Assembly: GCF_011064615.1 (NCBI RefSeq)
Contig: NZ_JAALJH010000015.1
Span: forward strand, 61,915 to 125,914
From: Aquisphaera insulae
GTDB taxonomy: Bacteria > Planctomycetota > Planctomycetia > Isosphaerales > Isosphaeraceae
DNA: 64,000 bases
Direction: 5' to 3'
The notes below the pieces were generated by a model. The model worked only from the letters and a program-made list of their open reading frames with translations. It was not told the DNA's origin and did not search any database. A program made the translations under genes and the position numbers. This document shows positions 46,001 to 52,785 of the stretch, in pieces; the first letter of the stretch is position 1, and the number at the start of each line of letters is the position of its first letter.

Positions 46001-48813
46001 AGTTGCTGGTGAGCCACGCCTACGCCGCCGCGGGGTCCTACACGCCCAGGGTCTCCGCGCTCGACGCGCACGACCGGGCGAGCGCCCGGGCGGTGCTCCC
46101 GGCGCCGGTCGTCGTCTCCAGCCTCAACGCCAATGGCTTCACCACCCTGATCGCGACCGGCGACACGGTCACCATCAATCTTTCCACGCTCGACGATCAG
46201 TCGATCGCCGAGCAGCTCATCACCACGGCCCCGGAAGCGACCTGGAAGAGCGCCCTCAACCTCACGGTGTCCAGCGCGGTCCCGCTCGTCCACACCGAGA
46301 TCAACCCGACCAGCCCGAACGCCGTGGTGAACGTCTCGGGAGGCGTCGGCGGGCCGTTGGAGTCGCTCTTCGACGTGAACAACGTGTTCGGCGGCGAGTC
46401 GCAGCAGGGGGTGGCGACCATCGCCACCATCGTGGCCCTGGCGGTGATCGGCGGGTCGGCGCTCGGGGCCTTCGGCGGCGTGGCGGCGACCGATTTCGCG
46501 GAGTATGCCACCACCTCCGGCCTGGGAGGCTACCTGCCGAACGCGATCGGACTGGCCGGGATCACCACGGCCAGCATCGGCATCGCCACCGGGGCGGGCG
46601 TCGCCACCGGCGTGGTGACCACGGCGGCCTACATCTCGCTGGGGGCGTCCCCGGCGCTGGTCGTCGGCCAGGGCAAGGTCTCCTGGTCCGACTCGCTCAT
46701 GGGGACCGCGACCGACTCGTCCACCGTCATCGTCAAGGGGGGCTCCCTGAACCTGGACGACAACATCATCACCGGCACGCCGACCGGCAACCAGCCGCTC
46801 CTCGACGTGATCGGCGGGACGCTGATCCTGGGCGCCACCACGCCCAACCGCCTGGCGGTGTTTGGCTCGGCCCCGTTCGTGAACGTCGCCGCCACGGGCA
46901 AGGTGATCGTCGCGCCGGGCAACACCTTCTACGTGGTCAACGACGACTTCACGAGCCAGGCCGCGACCGGCACCGCGATCGTGCTCGCCTCGTCGGTCCC
47001 GGTCGCGACGCCGGGGCAGTCGATCACCTACACGGCCACGGTCACGGCCGGCGGCGTGCCCGCCACCGACGGCCGGGTCGAGTTCTTCGACAACACGACC
47101 GGCGTCATCCTCGGCTTCGCGACGGTGACCAACGGGACGGCCTCGATCGGGGCCTCCTTCAGCACGGTCACGGCCGGCGACGCGATCTACGCCACCTACC
47201 TGCCGACGACCGGGGCGCTCGCCCCCAGCTCGGACCACCTCACCCAGGTTGTCTCCGATGCCACCACGACGAGCGTCACCGGCCCGGCCGCGACGCCCGT
47301 GTACGGCCAGTCGGTCACCTTCACGGCCACCGTCTCCCCGGCCGGCTCGTCGGGCGTCACCCCCGCCGGCACGGTCGAGTTCTACGACGGCGCGATCGAC
47401 CTCGGCGCGGGGACCGTGCTGACCGGGACGGGCGGCTCCGCCACCTCCACGTTCACGACCTCCTCCCTGTCGGCGACGACCCACGCCATCCGCGCCGTCT
47501 TCACGCCGGCCGCCGGCAGCACCCTCCAGGGGAGCTTCGGCACGCTCAGCCAGGCGGTGAGCCGGGCGCACCTCACCGTCTCGGTCGCCCCGGCCAGCAA
47601 GGTCTTCGGCCAGGCCTTCAACGCCTCGAGCTACGTCGGCACCATCGGCGGCATCGTTCAGGGCGACGCCATCACCGCCACCTACAGCAGCGCGGGGGAT
47701 GCCGCCGCGGCCATCGCGGGCAACTACGCCATCGCGGCGACCCTCTCCGACGGCGGCTCCGGCACGCTGGCGGCGAACTACGTCATCGACTCCAACCTGG
47801 CCAACGTGGGGACCCTCACGGTCACGGCCGCCGCCACGACGACGAGCCTGGCGTCGTCGGTCAACCCGGCGGCCCGGGGGCAGTCGGTCACGTTCACGGC
47901 CGTCGTCGCCTGGACCTCCCCGGGCGTGGGCACGCCGGTCGGGAGCGTGACCTTCCGGAGCGGCTCGACCGTCCTGGGCACCGTCGCGCTGACGGTCGTC
48001 GGCGGCGTGGCCCGGGCGAGCCTCACGACCGTGTTCACCTCGAGCGGCTCTCCCGTCATCACGGCGAGCTTCTCCGCCGCCGACGGCAACGGCACGCCCA
48101 GCTCGGCCACGCTGACGCAGAGCGTCCAGGACGTGGTCCTGGAGCCCGACCCGACCGACCCGTCCCGGACCGCGCTGGTGGTCGGAGGCACGACGGGCAA
48201 TGACCTCATCACCTTCAACACCCGGGCGGGCGGCGTCCAGGTCCTCGTGAACCTGGTCTCGAAGGGCACCTTCTACCCGACCGGCCGCCTGATCGCCTAC
48301 GGCCAGTCGGGGAATGACGTGATCGTGGTGTCCGACTCGGTCAAGCAGCCGGCCCTCCTCTTCGGCGGCGACGGCAACGACACGCTCTGGGCCGGCGGCG
48401 GCGACTCCGTGCTCGTCGGCGGGGCGGGCGACGACGACCTCGTCGGCGGCCTCGGCCGGGACCTCCTGATCGGCGGCACCGGCGCCGATCTCCTGGCCGA
48501 CCGGGGAGATGACGACATCCTGATCGCCGGCACCACCGACTACGACGCCGGCGAGATCGCCCTGGCCGCCCTGGCCGCCGAGTGGGGCCGGGCCGACCTG
48601 AAGTACGCGGCGCGGGTCGCCCGCATCGGCGGCGGCTTCACCTCCGGCGGCGTGACCTACCGGCTCGACGCCAGCACGGTCCACACCGACACGGCCATCG
48701 ACCTGCTCTACGGCGGCTCCGGCACGGACTGGTACTTCGCCCAGGTGAGCGGGGCGAACGCCGACAGGATCGTGAAGAGGAAGTCCTCCGGCGAGGTCGT
48801 GACCGGCATCTGA
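40024..48813 (+). CDS. Giant extracellular parallel beta-helix protein with Ig-like and RTX-like repeats
   Basis: 2929 residues. The basic N-terminus ends RPGLMALEDRTLMA, a LEPR-XLL-like planctomycete surface-protein start. Five right-handed beta-helix modules follow, opening near residues 35, 337, 938, 1276 and 1605 with VVTTLADEDNG...GTSLREA-type sequences and mostly closing with SPAIDAGDNALIPAG...DQRG (choice-of-anchor). Within modules, rungs such as GGGIFTNRDVTITGTTISGN repeat many times. A PKD/Ig-like domain (about 1937), a hydrophobic Gly/Ala-rich stretch (about 2135-2225), three or four bacterial Ig-like domains (about 2317-2702) and calcium-binding RTX repeats (GGDGNDTLWAGGGD, about 2779-2839) complete it. 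I infer a secreted adhesin or surface-layer component. Confidence 0.9.
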   Translation: MNSRKRTHPWTLRARRRLRPGLMALEDRTLMATFSVTNTNDSGSGSLRAQIALAGNNDTIVFDPAVFSTARTITLTSSTLSVTRDVTIQGPGANLLTISGNSARTVFNVAAPGVRPAGAILSGLTVSNAVLNSLGGAIINAGPLTIRDCAVTGNTAWNGAGISNQSTGVLTLVGSTVSGNTTTRSAGAGLINYGSMTLIDATVTGNTAATAGGAVFNSAGSLSVFNSTIVGNTAPSTGGIIGNNHLTINNSILAGNAGGDYSGSLAGSRNILGGDPKLAALAYNGGPTQTMAPLAGSPAIDAGDNALIPAGLAVDQRGAARIGGGTVDIGAYESGPVGVVVTTLADEDNGTADPAVGSGTSLREALAFANGEPSGVATITFAAGLTGTIALASSGLPAIAKTATIVGPGAGTLTVDARSKGRVLQVLAGAVASISGLTLTGGLADVGGGGILSSGTLTVDACVITNNVAATNGGGIDSVGGGSLTLKNSTVSGNRALHGGGIFTNRDVTITGTTISGNTATDGGGIKVYAGTASLTGCVITGNSSTAQGGGLYLRSSAQLVNCTVDTNAAGSPGGAPSADGGGIALMTAAASLTMTGGSISGNTSPGRGGGLYGLGPVQLTGVAIRGNSSNQGGGVYGKGTAALDGCTVSGNTAGGAAGLNVQGSLSLIRSTVSDNKANASALAGGIYSPSSLSLMLCTVSGNTASGIYARGQLSVRDSTISGNTAVSGGGILNFGTATLIGSTISGNHAVGGQGGGVRNNGSLAMTNCTVFDNTSYDGSTPGIGGGVWNYGTATLTNCTVGSNHASFLPNTGGLGANLFNYAGKSLTLNNSIVAYGAGYGGNIAGLVSGNNNLIDDAAAAGGLSAANGNILSSSLRLRPPGDYGGPTRTVALFADSPAVGAGNPALVPAGIITDQRGYSRLRGGRVDIGAYQSGSTIVVTTLADEDNGWTDPALGSGTSLREAINLANADPAGGDTITFAAGLQGTLALSLGILPALTATVSIAGPGARLVAIDGQGASGILSVPAGGIATVSGLTLTHGSASEGGAVLNAGTLTLADVAIADNTANRGAGILNRGNMTLIGVTISGNRVGFGAGGGALNLGTMTLTNSTVAGNAGGSGGGGGINNSGGTLTLTNSTVAGNSAVNGGGGLENTGAIVLNNTIVAGNGNTDMFGFSAGRDIMGSGTVTGRNNLIQFAANPGDLANGVNGNIVGVDPKLGPLAYNGGQTRTMALLAGSPALDAGNGGLISATTDQRGALRVKDKSVDIGAFEAGASVLVVDTLSDLDSAGTTLREAIEYVNDIDPTGGVTIAFKAGLAGTIALTQGALPTIAGNLAIAGPGANLLTIDARSLGSVLTIGAGSSVVLLGLTLTGGRSNWGGGVANLGSLAMTGCVVTGNSGRFGGGIGNDKGSTLWLTASTITGNTTASNGVGGGLLNLGTATLINSTVVNNSAFNGGGLYNAYSGVLTLQSCTVAGNSVQLLASGLANLAGGTATLTNTIITGSPGNSTIDVTGTVTGSNNLIQDAAYAGGLINGVNGNIVGVDPKLGPLASNGGSTPSMRPLAGSPAIDAGSDSLVPAGVTTDQRGSWRIRGAHVDIGAVEGGVATIVVTTLADEDNGTINPFSGGGTSLREAINFANTDPGGGDTIAFSPLLKGSINLSLGALPTISTAMTIQGPGANVLAIDGLGTSRIFWLTSTANVAISGLSLVHGRGDVYGGAILNRGGTLSLTACTLSGNTARIGGGLYNSGTATLIGCTLSGNSASTAAGALYSLSGTLSLTNCTVSGNTAPVVAGLALVGGTNSILASTISGNTATSSGFVAGVYLSGSANSIANSIVAGNAGPLGASDIGGTGSASGSNNVIGTGSVAGSNNKLGVTDPKLAPLSWNGGPTPTMAILPGSPALGLLAAGATTLTTDQRGLPLDAPNADAGAFQYQGAPPSVTITGPSTATTLVATTFVIRADDPSPADQAGTFTYTIDWNGDGTDVQVVSGPYQLLVSHAYAAAGSYTPRVSALDAHDRASARAVLPAPVVVSSLNANGFTTLIATGDTVTINLSTLDDQSIAEQLITTAPEATWKSALNLTVSSAVPLVHTEINPTSPNAVVNVSGGVGGPLESLFDVNNVFGGESQQGVATIATIVALAVIGGSALGAFGGVAATDFAEYATTSGLGGYLPNAIGLAGITTASIGIATGAGVATGVVTTAAYISLGASPALVVGQGKVSWSDSLMGTATDSSTVIVKGGSLNLDDNIITGTPTGNQPLLDVIGGTLILGATTPNRLAVFGSAPFVNVAATGKVIVAPGNTFYVVNDDFTSQAATGTAIVLASSVPVATPGQSITYTATVTAGGVPATDGRVEFFDNTTGVILGFATVTNGTASIGASFSTVTAGDAIYATYLPTTGALAPSSDHLTQVVSDATTTSVTGPAATPVYGQSVTFTATVSPAGSSGVTPAGTVEFYDGAIDLGAGTVLTGTGGSATSTFTTSSLSATTHAIRAVFTPAAGSTLQGSFGTLSQAVSRAHLTVSVAPASKVFGQAFNASSYVGTIGGIVQGDAITATYSSAGDAAAAIAGNYAIAATLSDGGSGTLAANYVIDSNLANVGTLTVTAAATTTSLASSVNPAARGQSVTFTAVVAWTSPGVGTPVGSVTFRSGSTVLGTVALTVVGGVARASLTTVFTSSGSPVITASFSAADGNGTPSSATLTQSVQDVVLEPDPTDPSRTALVVGGTTGNDLITFNTRAGGVQVLVNLVSKGTFYPTGRLIAYGQSGNDVIVVSDSVKQPALLFGGDGNDTLWAGGGDSVLVGGAGDDDLVGGLGRDLLIGGTGADLLADRGDDDILIAGTTDYDAGEIALAALAAEWGRADLKYAARVARIGGGFTSGGVTYRLDASTVHTDTAIDLLYGGSGTDWYFAQVSGANADRIVKRKSSGEVVTGI

Positions 48814-48930
48814 TCCCGGTCGGGGCGGGCGGGCGGCCGGGGAATCCGGGCTCATTACCCCGGCAAGGAAGTTGATCAAGCTCACGGATATCGAACGGCC
48901 TCCTGAATCCCCCCACGCTCGGGGACGCGA

Positions 48931-49035
48931 AATCCGGCTCTCCCCCTTACGAAGGGGGAGTTGGAGGGGGTGCTTTGTGCCGGCCAGGGCGATCGAATTC
49001 ACCCCCCTGAATCCCCCCTTCGTAAGGGGGGAAGT
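48931..49035. repeat. P2 palindromic repeat, copy 3
   Basis: AATCCGGCTCTCCCCCTTACG, AGGGGGAGTTGGAGGGGGTG, the core GGCCAGGGCGATCGAATTCA and the inverted CCCCCCTTCGTAAGGGGGG arm follow the same order as copy 2. It lies between the giant gene and the beta-barrel gene and might end the giant transcript. Confidence 0.75.
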
Positions 49036-49207
49036 GAGTGCGGGCCGGCTTCCCTGTCGGCGGTAAGAGCCCTATTACGGTGATCTTCTTCCTTGCCGAG
49101 GTAATACCTTGCCGATTTTGTCGATTTCATCGGTCGCACGGCCGATACTCCGAGAAGGATCGGGGCGCGACGGCCGGCGCCGCCGCGACTTTCTCGGAGC
49201 GGAACCC

Positions 49208-50326
49208 TTGATCGATCGGGCCTGCAAGATCGGGCGGGGGTTCGCGACGATCGCCTGCGGCATCGCCCTGGTCCTGGGCATGCCCCGGGCCGCCCACGCC
49301 CAGGATCCGGCGGCCGCGGGAGACGTCGGCCCGGCCCTCCGCGAGCGGCTCGAGGACACGGCGCTCTCCGGCGAGGCGCCGGCGTTCCGCTATCCGGACG
49401 TGCACGACGATCCCGCGGAGATCTACCGCGACCGCTACGGCGCGACCCGCGAGGATCCCGACCGGTTCCTCTTCCCCCGGCTGGTGAACCTGATCTTCGA
49501 AGACCGCTGGCTCCTCAACGAGCGCGACCCGGCCACGGCGGTCCGCAACCGGATGAGCCGCCGGCTCAAGGCCGACATCCGCGACCCCGCCCCCGACACG
49601 GCCAATTTCCCCAACAGCGCGTACACGATCGCCAAGGGGAGGGTCTACATCGAGAACTCCCCGCTGGGCCTCTACTCGGCCAGCCCCGACGGCCTCCAGG
49701 CGCGGATCTACCAGTGGGATTACCTGCTCCGGTACGGCCTGACCGACAACCTGGAGCTGCGGATCTTCTCCAACGGCCTGACCTACCAGGCCCGGGAGCG
49801 CGGGAATGCCCCGATCTTCGGCTACTCCCCCCTGACGTTCGACCTCAAGGCGAACTGCTGGGAGGAGAACACCCGCTACCACATCCCGGCGATGGGCTTC
49901 GAGGTGTACCTCCAGACCACGCTCGGCTCGCAGTCGCTGGCCGCCGGGACGCAGCCCTCGCTCAACCTGCTGTTCGACCAGAGCCTGCCGCTGGGCTTCG
50001 ACCTCGAGTACAACTTCGGCATGGCCGGCGTGCAGAACGGCCAGGGGCAGATCACCTACCAGTTCGGCTACCAGTGGTCCTTGCAGCACGAGGTCGTCGA
50101 GGGCTTCGACGTCTTCTTCCACGGCTTCTACAACGCCGCCGCGCTGCCGCGGCTCCTCCAGTTCCAGGGGGGGCCCGGCCTGTCCATCCCCCAGGTCACG
50201 GTCCTCGGCGGCGGCGGCATCTGGACCGTGACCGACCGCCTGGCCCTCTTCGGCAGCTACAACTTCGGCGTGACCGAAGGCGCCCCGCGGACCATCGCCC
50301 TGATGGGCTTCGCCGTGGCGCTCTGA
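49208..50326 (+). CDS. Putative outer membrane beta-barrel protein (phenol-degradation MetA-like)
   Basis: 372 residues. The TTG at 49208 is chosen because GGAGCGGA precedes it and the product then starts with a good signal peptide (IDRACKIGRGFATIACGIAL, ending AAHAQ); the longer form from the TTG at 49109 adds a charged, unlikely leader. The mature protein has alternating strands with aromatic girdles, for example LEYNFGMAGVQNGQGQITYQ and LALFGSYNFGVTEG, ending in a hydrophobic strand TIALMGFAVAL. The pattern matches the transporter-like pfam13557 family. Barrel location in the planctomycete outer membrane is inferred; the substrate is unknown. Confidence 0.75.
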   Translation: MIDRACKIGRGFATIACGIALVLGMPRAAHAQDPAAAGDVGPALRERLEDTALSGEAPAFRYPDVHDDPAEIYRDRYGATREDPDRFLFPRLVNLIFEDRWLLNERDPATAVRNRMSRRLKADIRDPAPDTANFPNSAYTIAKGRVYIENSPLGLYSASPDGLQARIYQWDYLLRYGLTDNLELRIFSNGLTYQARERGNAPIFGYSPLTFDLKANCWEENTRYHIPAMGFEVYLQTTLGSQSLAAGTQPSLNLLFDQSLPLGFDLEYNFGMAGVQNGQGQITYQFGYQWSLQHEVVEGFDVFFHGFYNAAALPRLLQFQGGPGLSIPQVTVLGGGGIWTVTDRLALFGSYNFGVTEGAPRTIALMGFAVAL

Positions 50327-50423
50327 GCGGATGCGGGGGCGGGGGCGGGGGCGGCCCGGCGGCCGGGGCGACGGCCGCGGATCCGGCCTCACCGCGCCTC
50401 ATCTCATCTCGTCTCGTCTCGTC

Positions 50424-52526
50424 TCACCGCACCGCCACCGCCGGCGCGGCGATGGTCACCGGGATGGGGGGGCTGGAGTAGGCCCGCTTGGTGACGAAGT
50501 CGATCGACACGTAGGCGACGACGGCGATCGTGACCTTCTCCGCGGGCTTCGCGTCGGGGGCCGCCTTCAGGAGGACCCGGCCCTTCGATTCCTCGGGGGC
50601 CAGCGAGAGCTTGGCGCCGGCCTCGACCGCGGTCACGCCCGGCGGCAGCGGGTTGCCGAAGACGGAGCCCAGGTGCTGGAGCTCGATGTCCAGCGTGACC
50701 CGCCCCTTGAACCCGGGGCGGCGGACGACCTCGACGTCGAGGGCCACCTGCTGGCCGGGCTTGAGCGCGACGGCGTCCGGCGAGACGTGGACGGCGGCGA
50801 TGTCGTCCTTCTCCACGACCTGGGCGATCTGCGTCTCCACCGGCCAGACGGCGCGGCCGCCGCCGGCGAGGTAGACCTCCTGGAGCGGCTGGGCCGGGTG
50901 CTCGAGCTTCCGCGTCTTCCCGTCCAGGTCCTTGACCATGGCGGCGGCGATCACGGTCACCGGGCCCGCCGCGGGCTTGGCGTCGGGGGCGGCCCGGACG
51001 ACCAGGCAGCCATCTTTCACGCCGGCGGGGATCGTCGCGGGCGCGGCCGAGAGCCCCGGCGGCAGGCCCTCGACGCGGACCTCGATGGGGCCCTCGAAGC
51101 CCGCCAGCCGGGTCGCCCGCACGAACCAGGGGGCGGCGCCCCCGGGTCCGACGCCGAGCTTGTCGTCGTCGCAGGTGACCGCGAAGTCGGGCTCGTCCTC
51201 GACCGCCTCCACGCCGTAGGCGAAGCCCGGCCCGCCGCGATGGACCAGGTCCGTCACCTCCAGCGTGTAGGCGCCGTCGCGGGGGGGCTTGAACGTCAGG
51301 ACGGCGTCCTTCGACCCGGGCGAGTCGTCGCCGGAGGCCACCGCCGCCCCCTTGTCGTCGAGCACCCGGAGCCGCGAATCGAGGCTCGATCCGAGCCGCC
51401 GCGCGTGGACCTCGAACCGGACGGGGCGTCCCGCCTTGAGGGCGAACGCGAACAGGTCGACGTCGTTGGGCCGGTTCGCCCGCCCGGCCAGGATCATCCC
51501 GAGCCGCGGCACCGGCGTCGCATGCCCGCGGTCGTCGTTCGGCTCCGCCTCCGCGAGGATCGGCCGCTCGGTCGCGACGAACGTCGCCGGGTTCGTGGCG
51601 TTCCCGTTGGCGAGCAGGGGCCACTGGTGGACGCCGGGCTTCGCCGGGCCGGCCGGGCCGGCGAGCGCGAGCGGGCCGTCGGGGATACCGAAGCCCTCGG
51701 CGCAGGCGGACCGCGGGCCGGCCGCCGGGACGACGAGCGGATAGGCCGACGTGACGAACGGGCGATCGGTGATCGTCAGCGCGTAGGTGTAGTGGGCGAC
51801 GCCGTCGAAGTCGACGTCGCGGACGGTGACAAGGTAATCGCCCTCCTTCTCGAACCGATGGTGGAGCAGCGGGTCGCCGATGTCGTGGTCGTCGTCGGAG
51901 GCGATCTCGGTCCCCTTCGCATCCGAGAGGATGATCATGGGATCGAGGTCCCCCGACTGGTGGTAGTGCCGCTTGAAGAGCAGGCGCTGGCCCATCAGGG
52001 CGAAGGTGACCTCCTGGCCGGCCCTCGCCCGGAACCGATAGACGTCGACCTCCTCCTTCCTGGAGATTGCCCCGCAGACGACGCGGTTGACCTCCACCGG
52101 CTGGGCCGCCTCGGGCGTGCCGTGGGCCTTGGGCAGCTCGGCGACGACCGGGTCGTCGACGACCAGGATCTCGGCCAGGGACGACGTCCCGCTGCCGGTC
52201 GCCACCCGGAGCTCGTGCAGGCCGGGCTCGGCGTCGGCCGCGGCGGTCACGCGGATCGTCCCCTGCTGGGCCGGCTGGTTCGCCGCGCGGGGCGGGACCT
52301 CCGCGCGGAGGCCGCCGCCGCCGAAGAAGACCTGGCGGGCCGTCTCGAAGCCGCGGCCGGCCTCGCGCGAGTAGACCGTCACGTCGCTCGTCGTGCCGCG
52401 CTGGACCGCGCCGGGCAGGACGTGGCTGATCTCCGGGTAGGGCGTCTGGGCGAGGGCCGGCGCGGATGCGGATGCGGCCAGGAGCAGGGACGCCGCGAGG
52501 GAGCGGAGGGGCGATGCAGGCGACAT
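50424..52526 (-). CDS. Secreted PPC-domain (pre-peptidase C-terminal) protein
   Basis: 700 residues with a signal peptide (LRSLAASLLLAASASAPALA). Two PPC-type domains are marked by EEVDVYRFRARAGQEVTFAL (about 160-180) and NDVDLFAFALKAGRPVRFEV (about 355-375), each followed by GDYLVTVRD or GAYTLEVTD. Ig-like domains follow (GLPPGLSAAPATIPAG). Such proteins are nearly always encoded beside DUF1549/DUF1553 and DUF1501 proteins in planctomycetes, as here, although each of the three genes has its own spacing and repeats between. It is probably a periplasmic or cell-surface substrate-binding partner. Confidence 0.87.
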   Translation of the reverse strand: MSPASPLRSLAASLLLAASASAPALAQTPYPEISHVLPGAVQRGTTSDVTVYSREAGRGFETARQVFFGGGGLRAEVPPRAANQPAQQGTIRVTAAADAEPGLHELRVATGSGTSSLAEILVVDDPVVAELPKAHGTPEAAQPVEVNRVVCGAISRKEEVDVYRFRARAGQEVTFALMGQRLLFKRHYHQSGDLDPMIILSDAKGTEIASDDDHDIGDPLLHHRFEKEGDYLVTVRDVDFDGVAHYTYALTITDRPFVTSAYPLVVPAAGPRSACAEGFGIPDGPLALAGPAGPAKPGVHQWPLLANGNATNPATFVATERPILAEAEPNDDRGHATPVPRLGMILAGRANRPNDVDLFAFALKAGRPVRFEVHARRLGSSLDSRLRVLDDKGAAVASGDDSPGSKDAVLTFKPPRDGAYTLEVTDLVHRGGPGFAYGVEAVEDEPDFAVTCDDDKLGVGPGGAAPWFVRATRLAGFEGPIEVRVEGLPPGLSAAPATIPAGVKDGCLVVRAAPDAKPAAGPVTVIAAAMVKDLDGKTRKLEHPAQPLQEVYLAGGGRAVWPVETQIAQVVEKDDIAAVHVSPDAVALKPGQQVALDVEVVRRPGFKGRVTLDIELQHLGSVFGNPLPPGVTAVEAGAKLSLAPEESKGRVLLKAAPDAKPAEKVTIAVVAYVSIDFVTKRAYSSPPIPVTIAAPAVAVR

Positions 52527-52596
52527 GGGGCGGTCCTCGGCGGGGAGGGAGGAGACGGGAGTTGAGAACAGGCCTCGACGCGATCACCAGCCAGCG

Positions 52597-52680
52597 CCGG
52601 GCTCGGCAGGAGCCTCGCCCTCCCGGGCTGAGGGCGGGTCTTCTTCGGAAGGGAGGGCGAGGCTCCTGCCGAGCCCCGGG
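52597..52680. repeat. P1 palindromic repeat, copy 3
   Basis: Inverted arms 52597-52626 and 52651-52680 with the GGCTCGGCAGGAGCCTCGCC core, loop 24 bases. It lies in the 259-base gap between the DUF1549/DUF1553 gene and the PPC gene, both on the minus strand. Confidence 0.8.
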
Positions 52681-52785
52681 CGAGCCGTCGGATCGCCAGG
52701 AAGGCCCACAATCTCGCGTACCGAATTCGGCATAGGGCATCCGCCCCGGCGATGGCTACTTCTCTTCATCAACCGGCCCCCGGCC

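Noticed and set aside
39991..49002. Long minus-strand frames (1050 and 1512 codons) opposite the giant beta-helix gene
   Set aside because: They consist of low-complexity Arg/Gly/Asp repeats created by the repetitive sense gene.
49109..49207. Extended start for the beta-barrel protein
   Set aside because: It begins at a TTG without a ribosome site and puts a charged leader in front of a good signal peptide; the TTG at 49208 is better supported.
50327..50423. Short GGGGGC and TCTCG runs between two convergent genes as a functional repeat
   Set aside because: They are simple microsatellite-like runs in a 97-base gap and match no other copy in the window.
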